A stretch of DNA of 64,000 nucleotides. Origin: Tethya wilhelma. Its lineage: Eukaryota > Porifera > Demospongiae > Tethyida > Tethyidae. Of the stretch, positions 11,901-23,609 are shown in pieces; position 1 is the first letter of the stretch; each line of letters opens with the position of its first letter. Position numbers and translations under genes: made by a program. The DNA is taken from the NCBI GenBank assembly GCA_964030475.1, contig CAXIPT010000006.1, positions 1,266,315-1,330,314 on the forward strand, in the 5' to 3' direction. The notes below the pieces were generated by a model that saw only the letters and a list, made by a program, of their open reading frames with translations, did no database searches and was not told where the DNA came from.

Positions 11901-12700
11901 AACACTGTTCCATCCCATGGCCAGTGACAATGGGTATAACCAACTACTGTGGCTAAGTGATGGAAATGTGGAATATCTTCGAGGAAAGCACATTCCATTA
12001 ATTGTTCTTGACAGCATTAGTCTTGTTGATTTTCCTCTCCATTCCTTACACAGTGGTACTCATTACAATACAGTGGCTCCTAATGTGTAAGAGACGCAAG
12101 CCATTGGACTGGGTGTTTGCACTCAAGCCTGTATTTGATGCTTACACTGGACCTTATAAAGACAAGCACCGCTACTGGACTGGAATATTGCTACTCTTAC
12201 GAATCATCTTATTCCTGATTTTTTCGGTCAATATCTTTGGAGATCCTTCCATTAATCTACTTGCAGTGAGTACTGTGTGTTTTTTTACACTAGCATACCT
12301 ATCCTTCACTGGTGGTGTTTACAAAAAATGGATTGCAAATCTGTTCGAAATTTCTTTCCTTATAAACCTCGGCATCTTATCGACAGCTACACTCTTTGTA
12401 CTCAACATAGAAGGCCATCCAAAAGTAGCTACATTTATCTCAACAAGTATTGCATTTGTCACTTTTATTGTCATATGCCTATACCACTTGTATCTAAAGA
12501 TCACATCAAGTCACAGATTCAAGGATTGAAAAGACAAGAAGAAATTGCGTAAACAAAGAGAGAAAAATGTTGTGAAACAATCAGAGGCAGAGATAGTCAT
12601 TTCAAATGCAGATGTTGTGACAGAAATTGACCTACAAATCCCACTGCTCATGTGTGATTCGTTAAATACCAACACAAATACATGTACTCAGGCTGACTAA
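8942..12700 (+). pseudogene. Hybrid beta-helix/multi-TM gene C (type I ectodomain, type III membrane half), broken
   Basis: The start at 8942 (MGIFKCTTVMAASLLLLF) gives a type I signal peptide and the EEQCSPHQMCFTLEGL signature. Three lesions follow: a frameshift near 9120-9138; a 4-base insertion near 12010 relative to F, which shifts frame inside the LRGKHIPL segment; and a TGG-to-TGA stop at 12527 where F reads KDWKDKEK. With those allowed for, the tail runs to TAA at 12698-12700 and contains VVTEIDLQIPLLMC. From the start to about 11150 the protein follows type I genes (GGAIAMYDESQ, CPPGFSF). From about 11155 (SCICSHTLHSHGIQCEMETY) to the end it follows type III gene F. It therefore looks like a recombinant of the two types. 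The long frame between lesions suggests recent inactivation, or that some lesions are sequence errors. Confidence 0.8.
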
Positions 12701-13035
12701 TTCAAAAGCAACAACTGAGCAAGACACAACTCTCACTGAATAAATAACATACATTCAAAAAATTTTGTGAACAATTTATTACCCTAGTCTATTTTAATAC
12801 TTGATTTGGACTTGTCAGACATTAAAAAGAACATCAGTTAATTATATAAACAAATATCTATCTTGCATGTGTGTAAGTACAAATTTATATGCATTGTGCC
12901 TATTATTTTCCATTGACAACAGTTACTGTATATATTAATTTACCATAATCAGCAACTGAAATAGACAAAAGTTTTGAAATCTAAGCTTAAAGCTGTAATC
13001 AGAGAATTTCAGCTTAAACTTTACGGTAAAAAAAC

Positions 13036-13320
13036 ATGCTATTGATAACTGTTGAACACATGCATCTATCTCAAAAGCATTCATTGTCATATGCCATTAC
13101 CACATTGATTGCTGAACACCACATTAAGTCATTGAGGATTGGTGAGACAATTAAGATCAAGACAAAAAAATTGTACGAATTAACAAAATTAGTAGAGAAC
13201 AATGTTGTAATACTTGTACACAAGAACCAGAGTCAGAAGAAGTCAATACAAACAAATGGTTGTAACAGAAATTGATCTACAAACTCCCACTGCTTATGTG
13301 TAATTTCATACTTGCATACA
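13036..13320 (+). pseudogene. Degenerate type III C-terminal tail relic
   Basis: A diverged repeat of the end of gene C. It has a segment like the CATTGTCATATGCC region, then the CACATTAAGTCA segment, and then a readable VVTEIDLQTPTAYV where C and F have VVTEIDLxIPLLMC. Stops and indels prevent a frame homologous throughout. The 79-codon open frame at 13036 is fortuitous. It is probably the surviving 3' end of a deleted type III gene. Confidence 0.6.
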
Positions 13321-13689
13321 ACACAATACTGGCCAAAGTGACAAGCTCTCTAAGTATACAATGCACAAGTGGCCCAGGGCCCAGGGGTGGGCATGCACAT
13401 AAATGATAATATTATATTATCCAACGTTTTTACCGGGAAATATTATGAGTTGTTCAAGGCACATAATTATTGCACGAGTATAACACTACGTCTTGACAAC
13501 AAGGGGGATTTCCCCATAAACGTTGGATAATTGATTCATCAAATGCTGTATGTAGAATGATTATAATTATCAGACTGCCCACCATGCCCTGAGGCGGTAT
13601 GCAATAACACTGTGAATTCGAATATGGAAAAATATCACACAACAGCTCCTATATATTATATACATTTCAATTGTTATATTAAAACTTGT

Positions 13690-14951
13690 AGGCTTCATGA
13701 AACATGATTTGATTAAGAAAAATTAATATAATTATTATGTATTCCATGATTCAAGCCAAGATGCTAGGGTGGCAACACCTTGCTCATGGTGTTTTAAAGT
13801 TGTCGGGCCTATGCTAAATGTTGCCATCATGAATAAATAGGTGGACTTGCAACTTGGCTGGAAGCTAGGACTTAGATTATTAAGGATCTCATCAAATAGA
13901 ATAGAATAAACTCACCAGAGGCAATCTTCTCACAAAGCGATGATTGGACAGTGGGGGGTGTTCAGGGATGTATAGAAGCTAGACTGCTGACTGGCAAACT
14001 TTGAAACTGAGGCTGCAGGGTTGAACAGGTATAGATTGCCAAGCTAGACAAGCCTGAGGCCATTGAAAAGTGATGGTCTTGAGTATGGTTGTTGAATCAA
14101 CTTAGAAATGAGTTATGAAAGATGAGGTGGTAGCTCAGTACTGATGGGTTGACTGTGGAGGTGGTGTTATCTGTGGTCGATTGCGATGAGGTAAAGTGAC
14201 CAAATATCAGGCTCTCCCTATTATTTGTGCTGCAAACCAGTGAGAATGAGATAGCTTGCTGTAGGTATGTACAGGTCACCACAGTTTCAACAGCTATATA
14301 TATATAGTCCATCGAAATTTGTGAAGCCTCAAGTCATAGCTACTGAGATAAACCAATTTCTAGGTTCCTGGGGCACGTGCCCAGCAGTACATGTTTATTG
14401 GCTCTTACTGTTTTGAGCGAGCATGGTGGCTCCCAGTAGCAGGCCGTTCAACATAACTTTCATAAGAGGTGGTATTTATTTTTTCGAAGCCAGGTAACTG
14501 CCCTAAACACACACAGAGAGAGAGAGAGAAAACACGTTTTGAAGTGACCTACTGCGCATGCGCATTGACCACGAGGAACCGGTTTTGAATATATTAGAGA
14601 CTACAACCTTCACAGGTACGTACTACCATAGATAATAGAGTGGGATTATCTATTATCCCCGTGGTACTACATAATGAATTTAGTTGTAACACTATTAGTT
14701 TTATACATATCTTAAGTGCACATATGCATACTGTGAAAAGCTAAACTGAAATCGAACTTCTATAAAAATTTAAAATTACTTTTGACACGCCACTCATTAT
14801 TAGAGTCCAAAGTTTCCTATCACAAAATATAATGACTTCACAAAGACACACACTTAGCCGTTTAAAAAATCACTACAAAATAATAGTTGACACAATGCAT
14901 GGAAGTCCTGATTGCAATTTAATATCATGTAACAAATAAAACTTTGAGGAT
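13690..14951. repeat. Left arm of inverted duplication (partner 40293-41660)
   Basis: This spacer reappears reverse-complemented at 40293-41660. Shared landmarks are the CAAGCCAAGATGCTAGGGTG segment, the CAGTGGGGGGTGTTCAGGGA segment, the GGCACGTGCCCAGCAGTACA segment and a short (AG)n tract near 14515 that is much longer in the partner. In both places it separates a TMEM63 3' exon from a type III tail, so the duplication includes its flanks. No gene recognised inside. Confidence 0.7.
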
Positions 14952-15262
14952 CTACTTAAAGTCTCCATGACCTCCATGACCTCCATTACCCGGCTCGCTC
15001 ACACCAGACAATAGCTTTGATTTGGCAATGCTTCGTTCCAAAGTGGAAACTTTCTTGTTCGGCGGACGTAAAACTGGCGAGGCGTCGTTCACCTTGCCCG
15101 GTCTTCCCGACTGGGTGGTGCCACTCGGAGGAGAGGAGGTGGGACTTCGTCGTCCCATGAGGTCCGTGTTGCCAAAGGATTGGTAGCCATAGCCTGTGAG
15201 GGAGTTGTCGTTGAGAGATTGAGGAGGCACTTCTCGGAGGATAGGGGGGATGTACGATCCCT

Positions 15263-15302
15263 GTGAAGGTGTGTGTGTGTGTGTGTGCGTGCGCGTATGT
15301 GT
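15263..15302. repeat. (TG)n microsatellite in the last intron of copy 1
   Basis: A TG-rich tract next to the acceptor of the last exon. The equivalent intron of copy 2 (21672-21700) has a shorter tract. A second TG tract lies at 15497-15523 beside the acceptor of the exon ending at 15496. Confidence 0.8.
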
Positions 15303-15497
15303 GCTGTTTCATGAAAATGTAATACTTAGAAAGTGGCCGAAATTAGATTACGCTACTATATTATTGTCGTGACAAGGATATTCTCTCACATTAACCTACG
15401 TACTTTAGCTATGATCTCAGGGTCTCCTTCTTCTTCATTCTCTTCTTCTACTTCTTGCAATACTCCAGCTCTTGTGGTAGAGAAGACACGATGCTCC

Positions 15498-15528
<31 letters not shown>

Positions 15529-16187
15529 CATTGCATAGCAAACAAAGTTTTCATAAGTTCATCTACATGCTTTAGCTAGAACCTTGAGCTGTATGATCAA
15601 ATGAGGCCTCGAAATGCCTTCCCTCTCCCACATACACCTCCACACACACCTTGTGTCCCATCTTGAGCCTCAGTTGTGGTAATAGATGTTTGAACCAGCC
15701 AAAGAACATCACGCCAATACAGGCAACACAAGTCAGAGTGAACGTCACTATCAGAATGACAGTGCGAGGATCAAGACGACCTGTAGACATGAATATACTT
15801 CAAACTACATATGAAATATGTATGTTTTAATGGTAAAGATTGCAAACAAATAAAATTAATATATCAACATTCAGAAGGAAACAAGGCATGGTATACACTT
15901 ACACACACTTGTGACCTACCAAGTCGAACGACTGAAAAGAAGAGTGTTGAGAGCTGTAGATGTGCTCCACCTAAAATGACAAAGTTGATGGCTGTCCTAT
16001 GGAGGAACTGTCTCCCTTGGAATGAAGCTGGCTGGTAGACATAGAAGATGTTGTAGCGATCAATGTAGTACTTGAAAATGAAATACAACACACCTATATG
16101 TAAACAAATTCAAGACATTGTACTGTAAAACTATTTCACTAGCACATAAATCTTAGCTTTGCTACTAGTTTCTCTTCCTGTCAGTAA

Positions 16188-16407
16188 TACCGTATAGCAC
16201 AAAATATTGGCGGGAATAAAATTTGGCGGATTGTCAAAAATTTCATGATTGGCGGATTTTATTTTGGCATTTGGGCACGCCGCAATACATGTATTCTGTA
16301 TGTGCATGCGTAAAAATGACGGTTTGGCAGATTTAATATTGGCGGTCATTACCAAAACTGCCAATCCGCCAATTTTAAAATCCGCCAAATTTTTGCGCTA
16401 TACGGTA
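16188..16407. mobile_element. MITE with TACCGTAT...ATACGGTA ends, inserted in a copy 1 intron
   Basis: Terminal inverted repeats TACCGTATAGC and GCTATACGGTA enclose internal inverted repeats of TTGGCGGATT type. The matching intron of copy 2 (22525-22560) lacks the element and preserves an apparent empty site (AATAAATCAAAAACAG), so insertion followed the TMEM63 duplication. A TA target duplication fits. Related copies are at 27647-27855 and 30456-30673. Confidence 0.75.
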
Positions 16408-16881
16408 AATCAAAAACAGAGAGAGCCTACAATGCAATGCATGATCAATGCAATACTTGAAAGTGAAGTACAATATCTTTGAGAAATTTACGAAGTTCAG
16501 TATTACTTCAACAGCAACATATTTTCCTCCCTTTTATCAGGCTTTATTTTTCGTGCGAAAAATAACTACTAAACACAGGAGTAACATCGAGAGCCAGGAA
16601 TGTGTAGGTATGAAAATGATGTATATTGTCAATGGAAAGGTACAGTGGAGACAAGAAAAATGGTTTAGCAGTAGGTGCTAAATACGTATTTGGGTGTATG
16701 TTTGCAACACTATTTTGTACATCCTTGCATTTTCAGAGTGAAAGTCAAGTACCTTGAAAAATAAGCAAGTATTGATTATTTCTGGCTTACCAAATGGCAC
16801 AATGATGGGTGTGGTGAGACTGTAGGTCATTACAAGGGTGAAGATGACCAGGTTCCAGGCATACTGCACCCCATACATGAA

Positions 16882-16925
16882 AATCCGTGCCATTCCTGTG
16901 TACCCAGTACTACCGTACTGGGAAT
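16882..16925. mobile_element. Hairpin mini-element disrupting a TMEM63 exon
   Basis: ATCCGTGCCATTCCTGTG is followed by the perfect stem TACCCAGTAC/GTACTGGG around a CTACC loop. Exon homology to copy 2 stops exactly where it starts (after CATACATGAA). The same element is seen near 19684, 19938 and 20785, with a looser copy near 61591. Confidence 0.65.
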
Positions 16926-17210
16926 AAGTAAATACAAGGTTAAAGGATTCAGTATAGTGCTGTTAACGTATGCTACAATGAAAATATACAACCCAGTGTA
17001 TACCCCAATAATTAATAGCTTAGCTGCAGCATACAACAGAAGCTTGCTTGAAATCAGAGTCTGCAAAATCAATGTTAATAGTTCAATGGCAACATTGAAC
17101 TTCACTGTCATTATTAACAATACCTTAAATGTATTATTATGCAGGGGACTAAGGGGTGAAGACTTGCAGGGAGAATTTGTAGGGCACTGACTGAAGAGTT
17201 AAATATTCTG

Positions 17211-17928
17211 TTGGGTGTTCAACTCAGGTCAGTTAAGGCATGTAACAGTTATTTTGGCAATACAAAAGTTTACTTAAGGATATCTTTGTAATGGTTTACT
17301 TCTAAGCTTTGAAACTTAGTAAAAATATTTACCACTGGAGTGTCTTTACATACACTAAGTTTTAGCATCACGTGATCAAGGGGGGCGGGGCTAGTCCAAA
17401 TAAATGCACTTTTAAAAATGCGCAACTGTAGCTAATTAGCCACGCCCACCAAATTTTGACACAAAATTTTTTTGCTTGGTATCTTTCCTATTCTGCCTGG
17501 AACAACTTGGATTGAGCTTTAGTTTCGGAGAAATGCTTCAAAAACCTCAAATTCTAATAAATGCACACCTACTTAAATATGCAAAACTAGAATATCTCTA
17601 CAGCTAATTACCCCACCCCTGGGTTCCACCCACCAATACATTTCCCACCATTAGGTTATGTCACAAAAAATTTTTGGTGGGCGTGGCTAATTAGCTACAG
17701 TTGCACATTTTTAAAAGTTCATTTATTTGGACCAGCCCCGCCCCCCTTTATCACGTGATGCTCAAACTTTGTGTGTCTAAAGAAACTGCAGTGGTAAATA
17801 TTTGTACCAAGTTTAAATGCTTAAAATTAAACCAGTACAAAGATATTCTTAACCATACTTTTGCATTGCCAAAATGGCTGATACATGCCTTAACAAACCT
17901 GAGAAGTGATGAGCAACAATTTTTATAA
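17211..17928. mobile_element. Long palindromic MITE
   Basis: The arms are imperfect reverse complements along their whole length. Paired landmarks are AGTTAAGGCATG with CATGCCTTAACA, TTTTGGCAATAC with GCATTGCCAAAA, ATCACGTGAT on both sides, GGGGGGCGGGGCTAG with CCAGCCCCGCCCCCC, and GCTAATTAGCCACGCCCACC with its complement near 17655. No open frame. It is a non-autonomous fold-back element inside the block separating the two TMEM63 3' ends. Confidence 0.7.
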
Positions 17929-18052
17929 GTCCCTTTGGCGTTATTTGTAGAGGAGTGACCTGTAGAGAAATGCAAAATAAAATCATAGAGGTTATTAAGA
18001 GCTTTAAATTATATTCATGTTCATATTTTTAAGTTTAATATAGGAAAATATA

Positions 18053-18962
18053 TGTGAGGCTCCAAGCGAAAACCGGACGTTTGGGAATTTCCGCGAATTT
18101 TGAGTTAGCTATTCCATGTGTATCTAGGCCTTTCTAGGAAGCGCATATCAAAATTTGGTGCGCATAGCTGTTGTAGTTTTCCAGATATAGCTCTTGCAAG
18201 CAGCCCTGCCTCCACTCATGGCTTCCTGGTAAAACAGTTGTAAACCTGTTGCTATGTAAACTATGGGCGGTCCGTATACTCTCCGTATCTTAATTAGATC
18301 ATGTACAGTACATGCTGAATATTACCACAGCCAGCCACGTGGGGACTAAAATTATTTAGTGAGAAGCGAGTAGCTAGGAAAGAAGACCCAGGAGACGGCT
18401 ACTGGACTCAAGGAGGTAAGCGCTTGCTAGCAGAGAGATAGATTCTAGGTACAGTAAGTTCTAAGAACTAAAATAAGCCTCAAAATAACCTGTACGCGAT
18501 CGCCGTACAAGGAGAGGCAATACTTACGAGTAGAAAGCTACTGTATGTAAGCGCTTGGATTAGAAAAGGACGTATAAAGCTTTAGCTTACCTTTCTGCCC
18601 GTGTGCTGTAGCAAAATTCTGAGACCAGTCAGCTTATAGAGCACTGAGAACATCGAATAAACAATTCATTTTTGTGGCAGCTGCCTAGTTCATTAATATT
18701 CACTACGGTCTGTTGCACAGCATAGCAACAGTTCTCCGTGTTGGCAACTAAATAAAAATGAACAGGGCTAACAATACGGTCTATATCTCTGCAACAGAAG
18801 CAGCTCCACCCCTCAAATTTTGCGTGGAGCATGCTGAGATGTAGCGCAATGCATTCGTGCAATAAAAAAAATTTCGCGCAAAAACGCGAAATAAACTAAA
18901 ACCGCATTTTACTCTAAAAACAATAATTTCCCAAACGTCCGGTTTTCCCTTGGAGCCTCACA
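18053..18962. mobile_element. 910-bp non-autonomous DNA element with long terminal inverted repeats
   Basis: The left end TGTGAGGCTCCAAGCGAAAA with CCGGACGTTTGGGAA is mirrored at the right end (TTCCCAAACGTCCGG, then TTGGAGCCTCACA), about 36 bases with one or two mismatches, flanked by TA. There is no transposase frame inside. A truncated inverted copy lies at 31478-32035. Confidence 0.75.
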
Positions 18963-19324
18963 TATTACTATTCAACCTTTCAATAGGACTCCTTTCTCAC
19001 TGTTTCAGTATAGACCTTCAAGTTTTTTTCTATTCAGATAAAGACCACTAAAGGTTCGTGCTTCACCTTCCTTTATCAGTACAAACACAACAGTGGCAAT
19101 TTGTCAAGACGACAACTAAAAGCAATCAACTGAGACTGAAACTATAACTCAGTAACTGAACAGCAGACTCAGACTCTGCTGCAGACTGAAACGTTGCTGC
19201 TATGGTAATGGTCGCTATGGCATGAGTCATATTGTTTTCACGTGATCATGCTAAATCATCGTGTACAATTGTCACGAGGAACGTCGAACGTAAATGAATA
19301 TTTAAGAGTCTAGAAAAATTAACA

Positions 19325-20345
19325 GCTGCCATTTGGAGAAGGCGCTTTTTGTTTAGAATCTAGCCGCTCAATGAGAGATGTGAAAAAACGATGCCAAAAC
19401 GACCTGAAGACAAAGAAACCACGTATATTCGTTCAAGAATAAGCTTCTGAAAGTGAGTGCTCTTTGAGAAAAGTCGTATCAAGATAGAAGAAGAAGAAAA
19501 AGAAGAAGAAGAAGATGGAGAAAATTGGAGGTTTGGCATATTTTAGTTTGGTACTTTAGCGATGGTTTTAGGCAATGTTTTTGGGCTCATTAGAAAGAGA
19601 ATGAGCTAAATAGCAGCTTGAGAATCCTTTTAGTGCCCAGCGCTTAGTTTTCGCAGAGTTATTCGCGTGAATATTTGTATTGGGCTAATGGGGCATCCGT
19701 GCCATTCCTGTGTACCCAGTACTACTGTACTGGGAACAAGTAAAAAAACATTGAAAATGTAATGAGACATAGGAATGGCCAAATTGTAAAAAGAAAGCAA
19801 ACAAGATGGAATGGCTGTTTGAGTGTGTGCAGAATTCTTCCTGCATGGGCTCCATGTTGAGTCCCTCATCATGATGTTGCCCATAGGAATAACAACTGCC
19901 CATAGGAATAACTTTTTACGATTTGGCCATTTCTATATTCCCAGTACGGTAGTACTGGGTACATAGGAATGGCACGGATGGCCCATTAGCACAATACAAA
20001 TATTCACTCTAATAACCCGGCAAAAAATGAGTGCTTGGCACTATAAGGCTTCTAAAGCTACCTTTTAGCTCATTCTCTTTCTAATGAACCTAAAAACATG
20101 GCCTAAAACCATCGCTAAAGTACCTAAAAAAATATGCCAAACCTCCAATTTTCTCCATCTTCTTATTCTTCTATGTTGGCAAGACTTTTCTCAAAGACTG
20201 CTCACTTTCAGAAGCTGATTCTTGAACAAATTTACTTGGTTTCTTTGTCTTCACGTGCTTTTTGCATTGGTTATTCGTCTCTCTAGCTGTGTCGCTAGAT
20301 ACAAGACGAAAAGCGCCTTCTCCGTATGGCAGCCATTCATTTCTA
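19325..20345. mobile_element. About 1-kb palindromic composite element
   Basis: Two arms mirror each other around about 19835. Paired segments are GAGAAGGCGC/GCGCCTTCTC, CAAAGAAACCACG with its complement near 20240, the GAAGAAGAA-rich tract with TTCTTATTCTTC, GGAGGTTTGGCATAT/ATATGCCAAACCTCC, and the two copies of the CCAGTAC/GTACTGG hairpin (19713-19736 and 19938-19962). Both arms contain the GCCAAAT...AAGAAAGCAAAC segment found at 30.9-31.4 kb. A third partial arm follows at 20.77-21.02 kb and a fourth at 30251-30440. No transposase seen. Confidence 0.65.
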
Positions 20346-20782
20346 TACTCATTAATAATTCATCAGCTACTTGGGAAATCAAGTTGATGACCCTTTTCCA
20401 GATAACAAGTGTGCATTATTTGGAATCCAAACGTTCACTGCCTGCTTTACCTGAAGATTTCTGGTTGTACTGAAGTCTCTGTAACCTTTCAGTCTTCAGT
20501 AAATAGGAGATGAATAGATTACTTTCAGGTTTGTTATATAGTTGTCATTATAAGAAGATGAGCAAAACAAGTTTTGTTAGATACAGCTCCAGACTCCTGA
20601 GCGGATGCTTCACTGATAGCATAGAAGCTATAATATCCATGCTGATAGTGTACATGTAACCATGGATATTATAACTCTCGGAACATCCATGATGTAACTA
20701 ATATATCCACACAAACTCAAATGTGATTCATAGAATAATGAAAAAATGAGAACAAATAAGTGAAATAAATCATTGGAAATGT

Positions 20783-21030
20783 ATTCCCAGTACGGTAGTA
20801 CTGGGTACACAGGAATGGCACGGATGGCCCATTAGCGCAATACAAATATTCACGCGAATAACTCTGCAAAAACTGAGCGCTTAGCACTAAAAGGCTTCTT
20901 AANACTACATGCAGCCCACACAGGAATGATTCTGCACGCACTCAAACAGCCATTCAATTTTGTTTGCTTTCTTTTTTACGATTTGGCCATTCCTATGTCT
21001 CAATACATTTCCAATGTTTTTTTCACTTGT
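20783..21030. mobile_element. Partial arm of the 1-kb palindromic element
   Basis: Begins with the hairpin CCCAGTACGGTAGTACTGGG and continues like the arm after 19938 (GGCACGGATGGCCCATTAGC). It is interrupted by an undetermined base at 20903 and resumes with the AATGATTCTGCACGCACTC segment shared with 31.3 kb. The two sides of 20903 may not be contiguous in the genome. Confidence 0.55.
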
Positions 21031-21356
21031 AAACCTTTGAATTTAGTTGTAACACTATTAATAATTAGTTTTATACGTATCAGCGCACACATGCACACTG
21101 TGAGAAAATGGAACTTCTAAAATTAACTTTACAAAAATTATTAATTACTTTTTACAAAATTACTTTTTACACATCACCCATTATATTAGAGTCCAAAGAT
21201 TCCTATAATTATATCTATCACAAAATATTATGACTTCACAAAGACACACACTTAGCCATTAAAAAAAAAATCACTAAATAAAATAATAGTTGACTCAATG
21301 CATGGAAGTCCTGATTGCAATATTCAATATCATGTAACAAATAAAACTTTGAGGAT

Positions 21357-22141
21357 CTATTTAAAGTCTCCATGACCTCCATGACCTCCATTCCCCGGCT
21401 CACTCACACCTGACAGTAGCTTTGATTTGGCAATACTTCGTTCTAAAGTGGAAGCTTTCTTATTTGGAGGACGCATAACTGGCGAGGCGTCATTCACCTG
21501 GGCCGGTTTTCCTGACTGGGTGGTGCCACTCGGTGGAGAAGAGGTGGGACTTCGCCGTCCCATGAGGTCCGTGTTGCCGAACGATTGGTAGCCATAGCCT
21601 GTGAGGGAGTTGTCGTTGAGAGATTGGGGAGGAGCTTCTCGAAGGATAGGGGGGATGTAGGATCCCTGTGAAGGTGTGTGTGTGTGTGCGCATGTGTGTG
21701 CTGTTTCATGAAAATGCAATACTTAGAAAGTGTCCAAAATTAGATTACGCTACTACATTACTGTAGTGACAAGGATATTCTCCTACATACTTTAGCTATG
21801 ATCTCAGGGTCTCCTTCTTCTTCATTCTCTTCTTCTACTTCTTGCAATACCCCAGCTCTTGTGGTAGAGAAGACACGATGCTCCTGTTGTGTGTGTGTGT
21901 GTGTGTTTGCCATTGCATAGCAAACAAAGTTTTTATAGGTTCATCTACATATTTTAGCTAGAGCCTTGAGCTGTATGATCAAATGAGGCCTCGAAAACCT
22001 CCACACACACTTTGTGTCCCATCTTGAGCCTCAGTTGTGGTAGTAGATGCTTAAACCAGCCAAAGAACATCACACCAATACAGGCGACACAAGTCAGAGT
22101 GAACGTCACTATCAGAATGACAGTGCGAGGATCAAGACGAC
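21357..22141 (-). CDS. TMEM63 last membrane segment and cytoplasmic tail exons (copy 2)
   Basis: 21999-22141 encodes the last membrane helix (TVILIVTFTLTCVACIGVMF) and GWFKHLLPQLRLKMGHKVCVE. 21791-21883 encodes an acidic stretch (EVEEENEEEGDPEII). 21357-21665 encodes a Pro/Ser/Gly-rich tail ending GHGGHGDFK. The donor after KVCVE is odd: copy 1 has GAG|GTGTATG, while here an internal deletion leaves GAG|GTTTTCG, a weaker match. If unused, translation would read through into FEASFDHTAQGSS and stop. This could truncate the tail or shift splicing. Confidence 0.7.
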
Positions 22142-23496
22142 CTGTATAGGTATGAATATACCTCAAACTACATGTGAAATATGTATGTTTTAATGGTAAA
22201 GATTGCAAACAAATAAAATTAATAACATTCAGAAGGAAATAAGGCATGGTATACACTTACACACACTTGTGACCTACCAAGTCGAACGACTGAAAAGAAG
22301 AGTGTTGAGAGCTGTAGATGTGCTCCACCTAAAATGACAAAGTTGATGGCCGTCCTATGGAGGAACTGTCTCCCTTGGAATGAAGCTGGCTGGTAGACAT
22401 AGAAGATGTTGTAGCGATCAATGTAGTACTTGAAAATGAAATACAACACACCTATATGTAAACAAATTCAAGATATCGTACTGTAACTATTTCACTAGCA
22501 CGTAAATCTTAGCTTTGCTACCAGTTTCTCTTCCTGTAAATAATAAATCAAAAACAGAGAGAGCCTACAATGCAATGCATGATCAATGCAGTACTTGAAA
22601 GGGAAGTACAATATCTTTAAGAATTTATACGAAGTTCAGTATTACTTCAACAGCAACATTTTCCTCCCTTTTATCAGGCTCTCTCTTTTCATGCAAAAAA
22701 TAACTACTAAACACAGGAGTAAGATCGAGAGCCAGGAATGCATGTGTAGGTATGAAAATGATGTATATGGTCAATGGAAAGGTAAAGTGGAGACAAGAAA
22801 AATGGTTAATCAGTATGTGCTAAATACGTATTTGGGTGTATGTTTGCAACACTATTTTGTAAATCTTTGTATTTTCAGAGTGAAAGTCATGTACCTTGAA
22901 AAATAAGCAAGTATTGATTACTTCTGGCTTACCAAATGGCACAATGATGGGAGTGGTGAGACTGTAGGTCATCACGAGGGTGAAGATGACCAAGTTCCAG
23001 GCATACTGCACCCCGTACATGAAGTCATACTGAGCAGCCTATAGGGTAGAGTGTAGGGAAGACAGTAAGAAAATGTGTACCAAAAGCCTATAGTAACGGT
23101 CATCATAATTATCTAAATGCATAATCTCAAGGGCTACGCATGTTTTTGCCACTAGATTCTCTTTGCTAGCTTTTGTACACACCCACTTTTCATGTTATCA
23201 CAATTATTGCACCATATGAAAATTTACCCCTATATAGTATTGTATGATGCTGTTCAAGAAAAAAATTCTATTTTACTGATCTATACAAAGTTTGCAGCAA
23301 AAAATTTTCTCGCTAGGTACCTTCTTCAAAGCCAGCTCTTTCTCTACTCTGGTCTTAGCTCTGAATCTTCTGTAGAAGTAGAGCACCAGTTCAGGCACTC
23401 TGAGTAGCTCCACAGCTGTCCCGATGAAGGTTGCTATGACAACATAGCCAACAAAGTAGGCACCGTTGTTAGGGAGGTAAACACAGCTAGGGGGAG

Positions 23497-23527
<31 letters not shown>

Positions 23528-23550
23528 ATTGGAAAGATTAAAACAACCGG

Positions 23551-23609
<59 letters not shown>

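Larger units (their letters stand above)
14952..16881 (-). pseudogene. TMEM63/CSC1-like channel, duplicated 3' end (copy 1), truncated
   Basis: Five segments match the last exons of the 21.36-27.33 kb gene in the same order: 16791-16881 (MYGVQYAWNLVIFTLVM; its 5' end replaced by a hairpin element), 15920-16093 (YYIDRYNIFYVYQP), 15638-15780 (GRLDPRTVILIV to KVCVE, good GTGTAT donor), 15404-15496 (EHRVFSTTRAG, Glu-rich) and 14952-15260 (GSYIPPILREV to GHGDFK stop). All acceptors and donors are usable and phases agree. No upstream exons occur before the mobile-element block at 17 kb, so this copy has no visible way to make a whole channel. It could be a dead fragment, or alternative 3' exons of the gene upstream. 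The exons themselves are intact. Confidence 0.75.

Noticed and set aside
13454..14312. Short open frames in the spacer 13.4-14.3 kb
   Set aside because: Not preserved in the inverted partner at 40.3-41.7 kb.
15811..16038. Plus-strand frames opposite TMEM63 copy 1 exons
   Set aside because: Exon phases, splice sites and homology are all on the minus strand.
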